DNA from: an uncultured Acetatifactor sp.
GTDB lineage: Bacteria > Bacillota > Clostridia > Lachnospirales > Lachnospiraceae
Reading direction: 5' to 3'
Assembly: GCA_910586515.1 (NCBI GenBank)
Contig: CAJUGL010000031.1
Location: 1 to 41,168, forward strand
Length of the DNA: 41,168 nt
A model generated the notes under the pieces. It was not told where the DNA came from. It searched no databases and saw nothing but the letters and a program-made list of their open reading frames with translations. Within the stretch, counting starts at the first letter, position 1. The number at the start of each line of letters is the position of its first letter. Shown here piece by piece: positions 18,301 through 25,937 of the stretch. The translations under genes were made by a program, and so were the position numbers.

Positions 18301-18937
18301 CATCAAAACTGCGGATGGAATCCACCTCATCCCCCCACAGCTCAATGCGGTAGGGATTCTCCTCCGTCAGGTCATAAATATCCACGATACCTCCCCGAAC
18401 GGAAAACTGTCCAGGACTTTCCACCTGATAGCTTTTCACATATCCCATGGCCACCAGCTGCCTGCACAGTTGGTTCTCTTCCAGCGTCCCCCCCTTCTCC
18501 ACGTCGATTACGTCCTTCTTCCTGTCCCACATGGCTTGGGGCGTCATCAGCGCGGCATAGGTGGTGACAATGGTGATCGGCTTGCGCTCCATAAGCCTGC
18601 GCAGCACTTTCACCCGCTCCTTCACCAGCTGATTGCCGTGGATGTCCGCCTGGAAAAAGATAAGATCCTTAGCCGGATACAACATGACATTTCTGTCATA
18701 AAATTTATATTCTTCGTAAAGCTCTTTTGCCTTTAAATCACTGTAAGTGACGATGACTTTGATTCGAAAGCCATCGCCCAGTCCAAAGATCATATGCAGC
18801 TTCTGGGAGTCCACACAGCCGGTGAGAGATGCCGCCGCTCCCTGGAGGGGTGATGTCGTCCCCAAACTCTTCCGGATAGCCTCCCTGATATTGCCGTATT
18901 CCGCCAGCTCCTGAAGCGGCGTCAGTAATGCCTGCAT
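15332..18937 (-). CDS. mfd: Transcription-repair coupling factor Mfd
   Basis: A 1201-residue ATP-dependent translocase that removes RNA polymerase stalled at DNA lesions and recruits UvrA. The N-terminal UvrB-like region spans roughly residues 1-400, with the UvrA-facing part inside it. The RNA polymerase-interacting domain follows (GDYVVHESHGLGIYQGI, KDYIKIEYRDG). The RecG-like motor has GDVGYGKTEIAIRAAF (Walker A, about residue 677), DEEQRFGVGHKEKIK (Walker B, about 780), LTATPIPRT and QLRGRVGRS (motif VI). The C-terminal TRCF domain begins after DLEIRGAGNLLG. It starts 4 bases after the pth stop, with the ribosome site GGAGGCGG inside pth. Confidence 0.98.
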   Translation of the reverse strand: MQALLTPLQELAEYGNIREAIRKSLGTTSPLQGAAASLTGCVDSQKLHMIFGLGDGFRIKVIVTYSDLKAKELYEEYKFYDRNVMLYPAKDLIFFQADIHGNQLVKERVKVLRRLMERKPITIVTTYAALMTPQAMWDRKKDVIDVEKGGTLEENQLCRQLVAMGYVKSYQVESPGQFSVRGGIVDIYDLTEENPYRIELWGDEVDSIRSFDVLSQRSIENLESISVFPATEFVLEEERIRRGLRKLEEEAVRQEKIFRDSFRTEEAHRIALQVKELKEQLLDFRAQVNLEGYIRYFYEDTVMLPQLLLQIARQGGPLRTGTAAANAGPVFFVDEPGRVKEQAEAVELEFRESMTQRAEKGYILPGQMDILYSGEQVAAALLAGSVVTLSTMEARGYFKADLRTDVAARNVASYNNSFEALVKDLKLFRRNGYRVLLLSGSRTRAKRLAEDLRDQEIAAVYTEDPLREVLQGEVLTCYGHVNKGFEYPMLKFVVVSETDIFGAEKKKKKGKKLYQGQKIKDFNDLKVGDYVVHESHGLGIYQGIDKVEMEGVVKDYIKIEYRDGGNLYVLATGLDVIQKYASADARKPKLNKLGSKEWERTKTKVRSAVNEVANDLVELYALRQQSEGYPFEKDTVWQREFEEMFPFEETEDQLAAIQDTKADMESTKIMDRLICGDVGYGKTEIAIRAAFKAVQEGKQVVYLVPTTILAQQHYTTFVQRMKDYPIRVDLMSRFRTPGEIRKTVADLLKGQVDIVIGTHRVLSADVRFKDLGLLIIDEEQRFGVGHKEKIKKLKENVDVLTLTATPIPRTLHMSLIGIRDMSILEEPPGDRQPIQTFVCEYNEELVREAVSREMARGGQVYYVYNRVNNIADVTAQIAALMPEAVVSYAHGQMKENELEKIMFDFIGGEIDVLVSTTIIETGLDIPNVNTMIIHDSENLGLSQLYQLRGRVGRSNRTAYAFLMYRRDKMLKEVAEKRLAAIKEFTDLGSGFKIAMRDLEIRGAGNLLGVRQHGHMEAVGYDLYCKMLNEAVQTLKGGSAPKDFATVIDLDVDAFIPPSYIVNEVQKLDIYKRIAGIENEKERDDMKDELLDRFGEIPKSVDNLLRIALIRVAAHKLYGTDVKGKNGKISVTFRPDADLDPARIPELLKKYGQDLTFTAYGKPFLTCKYKKTGLAEKDAELLLEKTETLLREMRILSAEQVF

Positions 18938-18940
18938 CGT

Positions 18941-19534
18941 CTATTCCGCCTCCCCGACTCCCCGATTTTTCATCCCGTTGTAATGATTCATGGCGGCATC
19001 CGGTCCCTGCGCCAGAATCATGCAAATGGCGTCCGCCGCCCTTTCCGCAGCCTCCTCCACGGCCTCTCTGTCCCGGGGAGAAAAACGGCCCAGCACATAA
19101 TCCGCCAGATCCCAGCCCTGGGGCTTCTCTCCCACCCCCACCTTTACACGGATAAAAGAATCATGCCCCAGATTTGCAATGATATTCTTCAGGCCGTTAT
19201 GTCCGCCTGCGCTTCCCTTTTTGCGGATACGAATCTGCCCTGCCTCCAGGCTCACATCGTCGGAGACCACAATCAGCTCCGTCTTCTCGTCCGCCTTATA
19301 GAAATTTATCAGCTCTCTGACGCTCTCTCCGCTTAAGTTCATATAAGTCTGGGGTCTGGCCAGAACACACTTTCTGCCGGCCACCGTTCCCTTTCCGATA
19401 ATCGCCCTGTGGCGCTTCTCCAAAAGAGCAATCTGCTCCTTTGCGGCCAGCTTCTCCACCACCCAAAACCCTGCGTTATGCCTTGTATTCTCGTATTCCC
19501 TGCCCGGATTTCCCAGTCCAACTATGATTACCAT
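18941..19534 (-). CDS. pth: Peptidyl-tRNA hydrolase
   Basis: Cleaves peptidyl-tRNA released by stalled ribosomes. The frame opens 28 codons earlier, but the ATG at 19534 has GGGAG 6 bases upstream and begins with the family's MVIIVGLGNPGREY, so I use it (197 residues, normal length). Key residues are present: Asn in GLGNPG, catalytic His in NTRHNAGF, Asn in TYMNLSGE, Asp in VSDDVSL, and Asn in GGHNGLKN. It is co-transcribed with mfd from the promoter upstream, the same order as in Bacillus, where fin lies between them; no fin-like gene is present here. Confidence 0.97.
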   Translation of the reverse strand: MVIIVGLGNPGREYENTRHNAGFWVVEKLAAKEQIALLEKRHRAIIGKGTVAGRKCVLARPQTYMNLSGESVRELINFYKADEKTELIVVSDDVSLEAGQIRIRKKGSAGGHNGLKNIIANLGHDSFIRVKVGVGEKPQGWDLADYVLGRFSPRDREAVEEAAERAADAICMILAQGPDAAMNHYNGMKNRGVGEAE

Positions 19535-19604
19535 ATCTGCTCCCTCTGCCCGCCGAAGCAGGCAGGCACTATACTTCTTCTTATTTTCTTTGTTTGCTGC
19601 TCCT

Positions 19605-19634
19605 ATTATACCCGTCACTCACGCAGATTGTAAA
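19605..19634 (-). promoter_or_regulatory. Predicted sigma-A promoter of pth-mfd
   Basis: On the minus strand: TTTACA (19634-19629; 5 of 6), an 18-base spacer and a perfect TATAAT (19610-19605). It lies about 70 bases ahead of the pth ATG. Confidence 0.65.
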
Positions 19635-19669
19635 GTAAATATAGAAAGTTTGCGTGCGATAACGTGAAA

Positions 19670-19704
19670 TGAAAAATGCCATGGCCTTTACCGCCATGGC
19701 ATTT
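19670..19704 (-). terminator. Intrinsic terminator after spoVG
   Basis: A perfect 12-bp stem, AAATGCCATGGC with its complement, and a seven-base loop is followed on the minus strand by TTCATTTC (ATTTTTC overall). It ends the glgC-glgD-spoVG transcript 36 bases after the spoVG stop. Confidence 0.85.
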
Positions 19705-19740
19705 GGGGGATTCTAATGTCAATACCAATGCTGTCACGTG

Positions 19741-20019
19741 CTATTCCCCGTCCGGCTCTGTCAGAGCCTTCTCGTAGCTCTCCAGAATCACCTTCTGGAT
19801 CGCATCCCTGGTAGAGGAATTGATGGGATGGGCAATATCTTTGTATTCCCCGTCAGCCGTCCTCTTGCTGGGCATTGCGATGAATAAACCCTTGTCTCCT
19901 TCGATTACCTTAATATCATGTACGACAAACTCCTGGTCCAAGGTAATGGATACAACAGCCTTCATCCTGCCTTCCTTCGCAATTTTGCGTACGCGAACAT
20001 CTGTAACCTGCATCTGCAA
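19741..20019 (-). CDS. spoVG: SpoVG, RNA-binding septation/sporulation regulator
   Basis: A 92-residue protein matching SpoVG throughout: VTDVRVRKI, SITLDQEFVVHDIKVI, GLFIAMPSKRT and HPINSSTRDAIQ. In Bacillus and relatives it affects sporulation, septation and gene expression and is a nucleic-acid-binding protein. AAGGGGG lies 7 bases before the first ATG; the second ATG two codons later is too close to exclude. Only 34 bases separate it from glgD, so it is probably read in part from the glg transcript. No sigma-H promoter could be pinned down in that short gap. Confidence 0.97.
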   Translation of the reverse strand: MQMQVTDVRVRKIAKEGRMKAVVSITLDQEFVVHDIKVIEGDKGLFIAMPSKRTADGEYKDIAHPINSSTRDAIQKVILESYEKALTEPDGE

Positions 20020-20053
20020 ACCCCCTTAATCAGGAACCCAAGATCGCCTTTCG

Positions 20054-21175
20054 TTACATTGTGTATCTTTCATTCCGCTCTACAACTATGCGGATATGAT
20101 CGTCTTCACCCACGTAGTGGGAATTCGCCCGAATGGTGCTGTGGCTCTCTACAATGCAGTTCTCTATGCATGTATTGTCGCCGATATAAACATCATTCAG
20201 TAATATGGAATTTTTGATGATACAGTTGTTTCCTATATATGTCTTTTTAAAAATAACGGAATTCTCAATCACCCCGTTTACAATGCATCCGCTGGAGATC
20301 AGACTGTTCCTCACGCTCGCGCCCACATTGTACTTTGCAGGGGCCAAATCATCCACCCTGGAATAAATATCCGGATACTGCTTAAAGAAATAATTTCTCA
20401 CCTCTGCTTTCAGAAAATCCATGTTGGCGCCGTAGTAATCCTCCACGGAAGCGATATTCCGCCAGTAATCCCGTATCTTATAGCCGAAGATCCGCCTCAC
20501 CTCCCTGTAGCGGATCAGAATATCCCGCACCAGATCATACCGGTCTTCCTCCGCGCATTTCTCCACCATCTCAATGAGCTGGCGCCGCCGGAGGATGTAG
20601 ATGCCGCAGGAAACCACATTGGATTTCGCCTGCAGAGGCTTCTCTTCAAATTCTTCGATTCTGCTTTCTTCGTTCATCCGTATGGTGCCGAAACGTTCCA
20701 GATCGGACCCTGGCTCCATATCCCGGCATACCACCGTGATATCCGCTTTCCTCTCGATATGGAATTCCAGCACCTTGTTGAAATCCAACTTATACACACC
20801 GTCTCCGGAGGCTACCACCACATAGGGTTCATGACTGTTTTTCAAAAAAGCAAGATTCTGAAAAATAGCGTCTGCCGTCCCTCTGTACCAGTTTCCGTTG
20901 TCCGAAGTCACAACCGGGGTAAAGGTGAACAATCCCCCCTGCTTGCGCCCGAAATCCCACCACTTTGACGAACTCAAATGCTCATGAAGACTGCTCGCAT
21001 TGTACTGGGTGAGAACAGCCACCTTCTGGATATGGGAATTGGACATATTGCTCAAGGTAAAATCAATACTGCGGTAGCTTCCCGCAATGGGCATTGCGCA
21101 CACGGCTCTTCTGCGCGACAATTCTCCCATCCTGCGGTTGTTGCCGCCTGCCAAAATAATTCCGATCGCCCTCAT
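20054..21175 (-). CDS. glgD: GlgD, non-catalytic partner of ADP-glucose pyrophosphorylase
   Basis: A 373-residue GlgD. It keeps the nucleotidyltransferase fold (IILAGGNNRRMGELSRRRAV, SIDFTLSNMSNS, SGDGVYKLDF) and a C-terminal left-handed beta-helix (ISSGCIVNGVIENSVIFKK and following). Compared with GlgC the GGQGSRLG loop is replaced by GGNNRRMG and the substrate-contacting AKPAV is changed to CAMPI. In Firmicutes GlgD forms a hetero-oligomer with GlgC and raises its activity rather than acting alone. Its ATG overlaps the glgC stop by four bases, so translation is coupled. Confidence 0.95.
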   Translation of the reverse strand: MRAIGIILAGGNNRRMGELSRRRAVCAMPIAGSYRSIDFTLSNMSNSHIQKVAVLTQYNASSLHEHLSSSKWWDFGRKQGGLFTFTPVVTSDNGNWYRGTADAIFQNLAFLKNSHEPYVVVASGDGVYKLDFNKVLEFHIERKADITVVCRDMEPGSDLERFGTIRMNEESRIEEFEEKPLQAKSNVVSCGIYILRRRQLIEMVEKCAEEDRYDLVRDILIRYREVRRIFGYKIRDYWRNIASVEDYYGANMDFLKAEVRNYFFKQYPDIYSRVDDLAPAKYNVGASVRNSLISSGCIVNGVIENSVIFKKTYIGNNCIIKNSILLNDVYIGDNTCIENCIVESHSTIRANSHYVGEDDHIRIVVERNERYTM

Positions 21176-22446
21176 TGCCGCTCACCTGCCTTAATCAAAG
21201 TTTTGCCGCCGGCGAGGAAGGAATTCTCATAGTCCGCCCCTGTGGTAATGCCGAAGATGACTGTATTTTTTCCCACCGTGATCCCGTTGGGTATCACACT
21301 CCTATCCCCTACGGTGACGATTCCGTGGTTGTAAATATGCGGGGCAGTATCATTTTCCGTCTCTTCACCCACGCCGAGACGTACATGATTGCCTATCCTC
21401 ACCTCCTCCGCCACAATGGCTTTGTACAATTCACAGTCATCCCCTATCTGCGTCCGGTTCATGATAATGGAATCTCTCACCACAGTGTTTCTGCCTATGG
21501 TGACACCGCAGCCGACGACGGAATTATATACCTTTCCATAGATATCCGTTCCCTCGCCGATGATGCTGCGCTCCACTACACTGTCCGGCGAAAAATACTG
21601 CGGAGGCTGTATCTCGCTTTTGGTATAGATCTTCCAGTATTCTTCATAAAGGTTGAATTCCGGCACAATGTCGATAAGCTCCATATTCGCTTCCCAGTAG
21701 GACTGCAGAGTGCCCACATCCTTCCAGTATCCGGTAAATTCGTAGGCAAACAGGGAGGCGCCCTTTTTGCGGCAATAGGGAATCACATGTTTGCCGAAAT
21801 CAAGAGCCGGTTGATCGGCCATGGCGATCAGCGCCTTTTTCAACGTCTTCCAGTTGAAAATATAGATGCCCATACTGGCCAGGCTGCCGGATGGATTTTC
21901 CGGCTTTTCCTCAAACTTCAGGATACGATTCTTCTCATCTACCGTCATGATGCCGAACCGTTTTGCCTCCTCCCGGGGAACCTGCATCACCGCGATGGTC
22001 ACCTCCGCATTGCTGGATTTGTGAAATTCCAGCATGGTCTCATAATCCATCTTATAGATATGGTCTCCCGAAAGAATCAGCACATAATCCGGATGATATC
22101 CTTCCATGTACTCCAGATTCTGATAGATGGCATTGGCCGTTCCCGTATACCACTCGCTGCCGCGAGGCCCCTCATAGGGAGGGAGAACGGTGACCCCTCC
22201 GATATTGCGGTCTAAATCCCAGGGAATGCCGATGCCGATATGGCTGTTTAATCTCAGCGGCTGATATTGCGTCAAAACGCCCACCGTGTCCACTCCGGAA
22301 TTAATACAGTTGGAGAGCGGAAAGTCGATAATGCGGTACTTCCCCCCAAAAGCCACGGCAGGCTTCGCCATCTTGGCTGTAAGTACCCCCAGCCGACTGC
22401 CCTGTCCGCCTGCCAGCAACATGGCAATCATCTCTTTCTTGATCAT
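21172..22446 (-). CDS. glgC: Glucose-1-phosphate adenylyltransferase GlgC
   Basis: The catalytic subunit making ADP-glucose from ATP and glucose-1-phosphate for glycogen synthesis (424 residues). It has LLAGGQGSRLGVLTAKMAKPAVAFGGKYRIIDF for nucleotide and allosteric contacts, SGDHIYKMDY with the metal-binding Asp, EEKPENPSGSLASMGIY for sugar binding, and a C-terminal beta-helix. No glycogen synthase or branching enzyme is adjacent, so the rest of the pathway is elsewhere. It diverges from murC across a 571-base gap. It shares substrate (glucose-1-phosphate) with RfbF of the glycan cluster. Confidence 0.97.
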   Translation of the reverse strand: MIKKEMIAMLLAGGQGSRLGVLTAKMAKPAVAFGGKYRIIDFPLSNCINSGVDTVGVLTQYQPLRLNSHIGIGIPWDLDRNIGGVTVLPPYEGPRGSEWYTGTANAIYQNLEYMEGYHPDYVLILSGDHIYKMDYETMLEFHKSSNAEVTIAVMQVPREEAKRFGIMTVDEKNRILKFEEKPENPSGSLASMGIYIFNWKTLKKALIAMADQPALDFGKHVIPYCRKKGASLFAYEFTGYWKDVGTLQSYWEANMELIDIVPEFNLYEEYWKIYTKSEIQPPQYFSPDSVVERSIIGEGTDIYGKVYNSVVGCGVTIGRNTVVRDSIIMNRTQIGDDCELYKAIVAEEVRIGNHVRLGVGEETENDTAPHIYNHGIVTVGDRSVIPNGITVGKNTVIFGITTGADYENSFLAGGKTLIKAGERQ

Positions 22447-22554
22447 GTCATCACCTCTGTCCAGCTTTTGTGCAGCCCATGCCGCCCTGCGTCCGGAGTT
22501 AAAATCCCCATCTGCTCTCCCTATGCCATTGCACTATTTACTGTTTTTATCAAT

Positions 22555-22583
22555 ATTATATCATACCCTTCTGTAAAATGGAA
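22555..22583 (-). promoter_or_regulatory. Candidate promoter of glgC-glgD-spoVG
   Basis: A perfect TATAAT on the minus strand (22560-22555) with a weak -35 (TTCCAT, 17-base spacing). It lies about 110 bases before the glgC ATG. Confidence 0.4.
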
Positions 22584-22785
22584 TATTTAATGTCGAGAAA
22601 TTTGTCCTTTTCATGCTTCCTTTATCAAAATTTTATATTTTTTTCGTTTTATGCATCATATTTTTGTCTATTTCTCCTAATTTCCCGTTCCGACATACCT
22701 CCCTGGCTGCTTTTCACGGGTTGGGATTCCGCAGAGGACGGACATTGTTTCCGTGAAAACATAGGAGCGCGTTGCTTCTTTTTGT

Positions 22786-22814
22786 TTGCTTTTTGAGAAA
22801 AAGCTGTCTATAAT
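22786..22814 (+). promoter_or_regulatory. Candidate upstream promoter of murC
   Basis: TTGCTT at 22786-22791, 17-base spacer, TATAAT at 22809-22814, facing murC about 200 bases downstream. The 22447-23017 gap holds this and the promoters at 22555 and 22904; I see no gene in it. Confidence 0.5.
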
Positions 22815-22879
22815 AGAAAAAAGACCGGGCGGCCAGGTCTGCACCGGAACGGCATCCGGGCATTCCCAGAAGTGTTTTT

Positions 22880-22909
22880 TTCATAGGACCGACTATTCCG
22901 TGATATAAT
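22880..22909 (+). promoter_or_regulatory. Extended -10 promoter of murC
   Basis: TGATATAAT at 22901-22909 is a perfect extended -10. The -35 (TTCATA at 22880-22885) is weak, as is usual when TGn is present. It lies about 110 bases before the murC start. Confidence 0.6.
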
Positions 22910-23017
22910 GATACCGGGGGCTGACTGCGGTATCAAGGGGGACAATGCCTGAAACTGCCGAAATTATCCGTCCGGCCCGGGACAAAACCATATTATCCTC
23001 AGGAGGAATAAACTATT

Positions 23018-24397
23018 ATGTATAAAATCGATTTTTCCCATCCCTGTTTCCTGCATTTTGTGGGTATCGGCGGCGTCAGTATGTCCGGTCTGGCCGAGCT
23101 GCTGTCCTCCGCCGGCTTCCGCATCACCGGCTCGGACCGCGCCCGGACTCCGATTACCGACATGCTGGAATCCAGAGGCATCCGGGTATTTTACGGACAG
23201 AAGGCTGAGAATATTGAAGCTTCCGTTGACTGTGTAGTCTTTACCGCAGCCATACGTCCGGACAACCCGGAATACATCGCCGCCCAGGAAAGACAGCTTC
23301 CCTGTCTCACCAGAGGACAGCTCATGGGGCAGATCATGAAAAACTATTCCGTCTCCGTTGGGATCAGCGGTACCCACGGCAAAACCACCACTACCTCTAT
23401 GGTCGGCGAAATCCTGCTGGCTGCAGGCGTCGATCCCACGCTGTCCGTAGGAGGCGGGCTGAAAGATATCGGTGGCTGCATGCACATCGGCAAATCCGAA
23501 TACTTTGTGGTGGAATCCTGCGAATATACCAACAGTTTCCTGGATTTTCCGCCGAAAATCGGCATCATCCTGAATATCGATGCGGATCATCTTGACTTCT
23601 TCAGAGATCTGGCCCACATCCGGGATTCGTTCCGCCGTTACGCCCTGATGCTGCCCCGGGACGGCTGCCTGATCATCAACGGCAATATCGAAAATACGGA
23701 AGAAATCACGGCCGGACTTCCCTGCTCTGTCATCACTTTCGGCAGCAGTCCAACATCGGATTATTCTCCGGATCACATTGTCTATGACAATATGGGCCGT
23801 CCCTCTTTCACCGTACATGCCAAAAACCGTCCTGATCGCCGTTTTTCCCTTCAGGTACCCGGTGAGCACAATGTATATAATGCCCTGGCTGCCATCGCTC
23901 TGGCCGACCTGCTTTCCGTGGAAGACGAAGTCACTGCAGGCGCGCTTCTGGCTTACGGGGGAACGGACCGGCGCTTTGAATATAAGGGAACCGTGGGCGG
24001 CGTCACTGTGGTAGACGACTACGCCCACCACCCCACAGAGATCACCGCCACATTAAAGTCCGCCGCAAACTGCCCCCACAAGACGCTCTGGTGCGTCTTC
24101 CAGCCTCACACCTACAGCCGCACCAAGGCATTCCTGAAGGAATTTGCCCAGGCCCTGAGCCTGGCGGACAAAGTTGTTCTGACGGATATCTATGCCGCCA
24201 GGGAGACGGATAACCTGGGCATAAGCGCGGAATGCCTGCAGAAGGAAATTCTTGCCCTCGGACAGGAATGCCATTATTTTTCCACCTTTGATGAGGTAGA
24301 AAATTTCCTTCTGGAAAATTGCATAAACGGTGACCTGTTGATAACCATGGGCGCCGGAGATGTATTTAAAATCGGCGAAAGTCTTCTCGGAGAATAG
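23018..24397 (+). CDS. murC: UDP-N-acetylmuramate--L-alanine ligase MurC
   Basis: Adds L-Ala to UDP-MurNAc, the first amino acid of the peptidoglycan stem peptide (459 residues). It has an N-terminal UDP-binding Rossmann part (FVGIGGVSMSGLAELLSSAG), the ATP P-loop GTHGKTTTTSMVGEIL, central-domain NIDADHLDFF, and C-terminal VDDYAHHPTEITATL and FQPHTYSRTKAF. AGGAGG lies 11 bases before the ATG. It is transcribed from two candidate promoters, away from glgC. DnaA boxes begin at its stop codon, so the downstream terminator, if any, overlaps them. Confidence 0.97.
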   Translation: MYKIDFSHPCFLHFVGIGGVSMSGLAELLSSAGFRITGSDRARTPITDMLESRGIRVFYGQKAENIEASVDCVVFTAAIRPDNPEYIAAQERQLPCLTRGQLMGQIMKNYSVSVGISGTHGKTTTTSMVGEILLAAGVDPTLSVGGGLKDIGGCMHIGKSEYFVVESCEYTNSFLDFPPKIGIILNIDADHLDFFRDLAHIRDSFRRYALMLPRDGCLIINGNIENTEEITAGLPCSVITFGSSPTSDYSPDHIVYDNMGRPSFTVHAKNRPDRRFSLQVPGEHNVYNALAAIALADLLSVEDEVTAGALLAYGGTDRRFEYKGTVGGVTVVDDYAHHPTEITATLKSAANCPHKTLWCVFQPHTYSRTKAFLKEFAQALSLADKVVLTDIYAARETDNLGISAECLQKEILALGQECHYFSTFDEVENFLLENCINGDLLITMGAGDVFKIGESLLGE

Positions 24398-24534
24398 CTG
24401 TCCACATTATCCACATAAGAGGGCGCCCAATCCCGTCCCTCTCTATGTGGATATTCTCTCTCCATCCTGTGGATAACACAGGCCGGAAAACACCCGGATT
24501 TCCTGTTTTATCCACATTTTCCACATTTTCCACA
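24398..24534. promoter_or_regulatory. Cluster of seven DnaA boxes
   Basis: Perfect TTATCCACA boxes are at 24407-24415 (+), 24468-24476 (-) and 24508-24516 (+). One-mismatch boxes are at 24446-24454 (-, ATATCCACA) and at 24517-24525 and 24526-24534 (+, TTTTCCACA each). A two-mismatch box CTGTCCACA is at 24398-24406. Boxes are abutted without spacing at 24398-24415 and 24508-24534, the latter three being head-to-tail. A T-run follows at 24535-24541. The block lies between murC and the helicase-loading genes, so DnaA probably controls their promoter or is titrated here. The 24398-24703 gap holds no gene. Confidence 0.85.
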
Positions 24535-24601
24535 TTTTTTTCATGCATTATCCCGCCCTGAGGATTCAGGCAAATTGACTATTTCCTTTTCGAAAACCTT
24601 A

Positions 24602-24610
24602 TGCTATACT
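24602..24610 (+). promoter_or_regulatory. Extended -10 promoter of the dnaD-dnaI unit
   Basis: TGCTATACT is an extended -10. A TTGACT at 24575-24580 lies too far away (24 bases) to act as its -35. It sits 68 bases after the last DnaA box and about 94 before the next start codon. Confidence 0.5.
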
Positions 24611-24703
24611 TTTCCTACCAACCCCTCCGCGCCGCAGGGAAGCCGGAGGGAAGCTTTAACCAAAGCTGCTATCGCATAATTTTTGACAGGGAGCGTGAGG
24701 CAA

Positions 24704-25819
24704 ATGTCTCGTTTGACGATTTACAGGGATAATCAGGCAGATTCCACCGTAGTGTCCAATCTTTTTATTGATCAGTATATGAAAGATGCCAATGACGCGC
24801 AGCTGAAGGTATACCTCTATCTGCTCCGCATGATGAGCGCATACCAGCCCACCAGCGTATCCGATATCGCCGACCGGTTCAACCATACGGAAAAGGATGT
24901 TCTGCGGGCGCTTAAATACTGGCAGAAACTTCATCTTCTTGACCTGGACTATGACGAAGGCAAAAATCTTGTGGGAATCCACATCCGGGATTTAAACGGC
25001 AACGCGCCGAAGGCCAAAGCGGAGACGGATATCTCTTCCTTTATTCCCGTGCCCGCACCTGAGTCCCCTTCCGTATCCGAAGAGCCGGTGAAGGAAACCC
25101 AAAAGAGCCGTGAGGAAAACGCCCTGCCTCTTCCTTCCGAAGAGCAGCCTTCTCCTTACCGGAAACCTTCGTACTCGGCCGACCAGCTGAAGGAGTTTCG
25201 GGACAGACAGGATACAGCGCAGCTTCTGTTTATTGCGGAATCCTATCTGGGCCGTCCTCTGAATCCAGGTGAGATGAAAACAATTCTGTACTTTAAGGAT
25301 GTGCTGCGTTTTTCCGACGATCTCATCGACTATCTGGTTCAGTACTGCGTGGATAAGGGAAAAAAGGACTTCAAGTACATTGAAAAGGTTGCCGTAAACT
25401 GGGCGGAGGCAGGCATCACCACCCCGGCAGAAGCCCAGAAAACCGCCTGTCGTTATGACCGAAGCGTATATGCCATCATGAACGGCCTGGGCAGAGACGG
25501 CTCCCCCAACGGAAAGGAACTGGAGTATATCAGCCGCTGGACAGGAGATTACGGCTTTTCCACGGATATCATCATTGAGGCCTGCGAACGCACTGTTCTG
25601 GCCACGGACAAGCATCGGTTTGAATATGCAGACGGTATACTGAGCAGTTGGAAGCGGCAAAACGTGCAGCACAAGTCGGACATTCTCCGCATAGACGACG
25701 TTTACCGTCAGCGCCGGAAAAATCCCGCACCACAGAAAAACCCAGGCAACCGCTTTAACCAGTTTACGCAGAACAGTTATGATTTCGACGCCCTGGAACA
25801 GGAACTGCTGAGCAACTGA
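24704..25819 (+). CDS. DnaB/DnaD-like replication initiation protein with tandem DDBH2 domains
   Basis: A 371-residue helicase-loading protein of the DnaD/DnaB superfamily. Residues 1-95 form the winged-helix DDBH1 domain (FIDQYMKDANDAQLKVYLYL, then SVSDIADRF). An acidic, Pro-rich linker covers about 100-165. A DDBH2 domain follows with its Y-x7-W signature in YIEKVAVNW (225-233), and a second one ends in YADGILSSW (308-316). One DDBH2 is usual for DnaD; two are described for Bacillus DnaB, so this one protein may do both jobs. I start at ATG 24704 (GTGAGG just upstream) rather than TTG 24683. It is followed by dnaI. Confidence 0.85.
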   Translation: MSRLTIYRDNQADSTVVSNLFIDQYMKDANDAQLKVYLYLLRMMSAYQPTSVSDIADRFNHTEKDVLRALKYWQKLHLLDLDYDEGKNLVGIHIRDLNGNAPKAKAETDISSFIPVPAPESPSVSEEPVKETQKSREENALPLPSEEQPSPYRKPSYSADQLKEFRDRQDTAQLLFIAESYLGRPLNPGEMKTILYFKDVLRFSDDLIDYLVQYCVDKGKKDFKYIEKVAVNWAEAGITTPAEAQKTACRYDRSVYAIMNGLGRDGSPNGKELEYISRWTGDYGFSTDIIIEACERTVLATDKHRFEYADGILSSWKRQNVQHKSDILRIDDVYRQRRKNPAPQKNPGNRFNQFTQNSYDFDALEQELLSN

Positions 25820-25833
25820 ACAACCGTAACGCT

Positions 25834-25897
25834 AAAACGCCTTCTTTCCGCGTTTTGAGCACGTTTCCGCAGCAGTCCGGCGCCCTGTCTGAACTGC
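25834..25897. repeat. Intergenic palindromic repeat, diverged copy
   Basis: AAAACGC (25834-25840) pairs with GCGTTTT (25850-25856). Then GCAGTCCGG (25872-25880) pairs with CTGAACTGC (25889-25897) with two mismatches around the loop CGCCCTGT. The same two hairpins, in the same order and spacing, recur at 28286-28352. It may end transcription between the two genes or act in RNA processing. Confidence 0.7.
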
Positions 25898-25937
25898 CGC
25901 GAACAATCCGGAAGCACCGGAATAGGAGAGCCTTCTT

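Noticed and set aside
22964..24031. 355-codon frame on the minus strand
   Set aside because: Shadow of murC; the plus-strand gene has a clear ribosome site and ligase motifs.
24398..24700. Full chromosomal origin of replication
   Set aside because: DnaA boxes are present, but no dnaA or dnaN gene, no clear AT-rich unwinding region and no DnaA-trio repeats were seen, so I call it only a box cluster.
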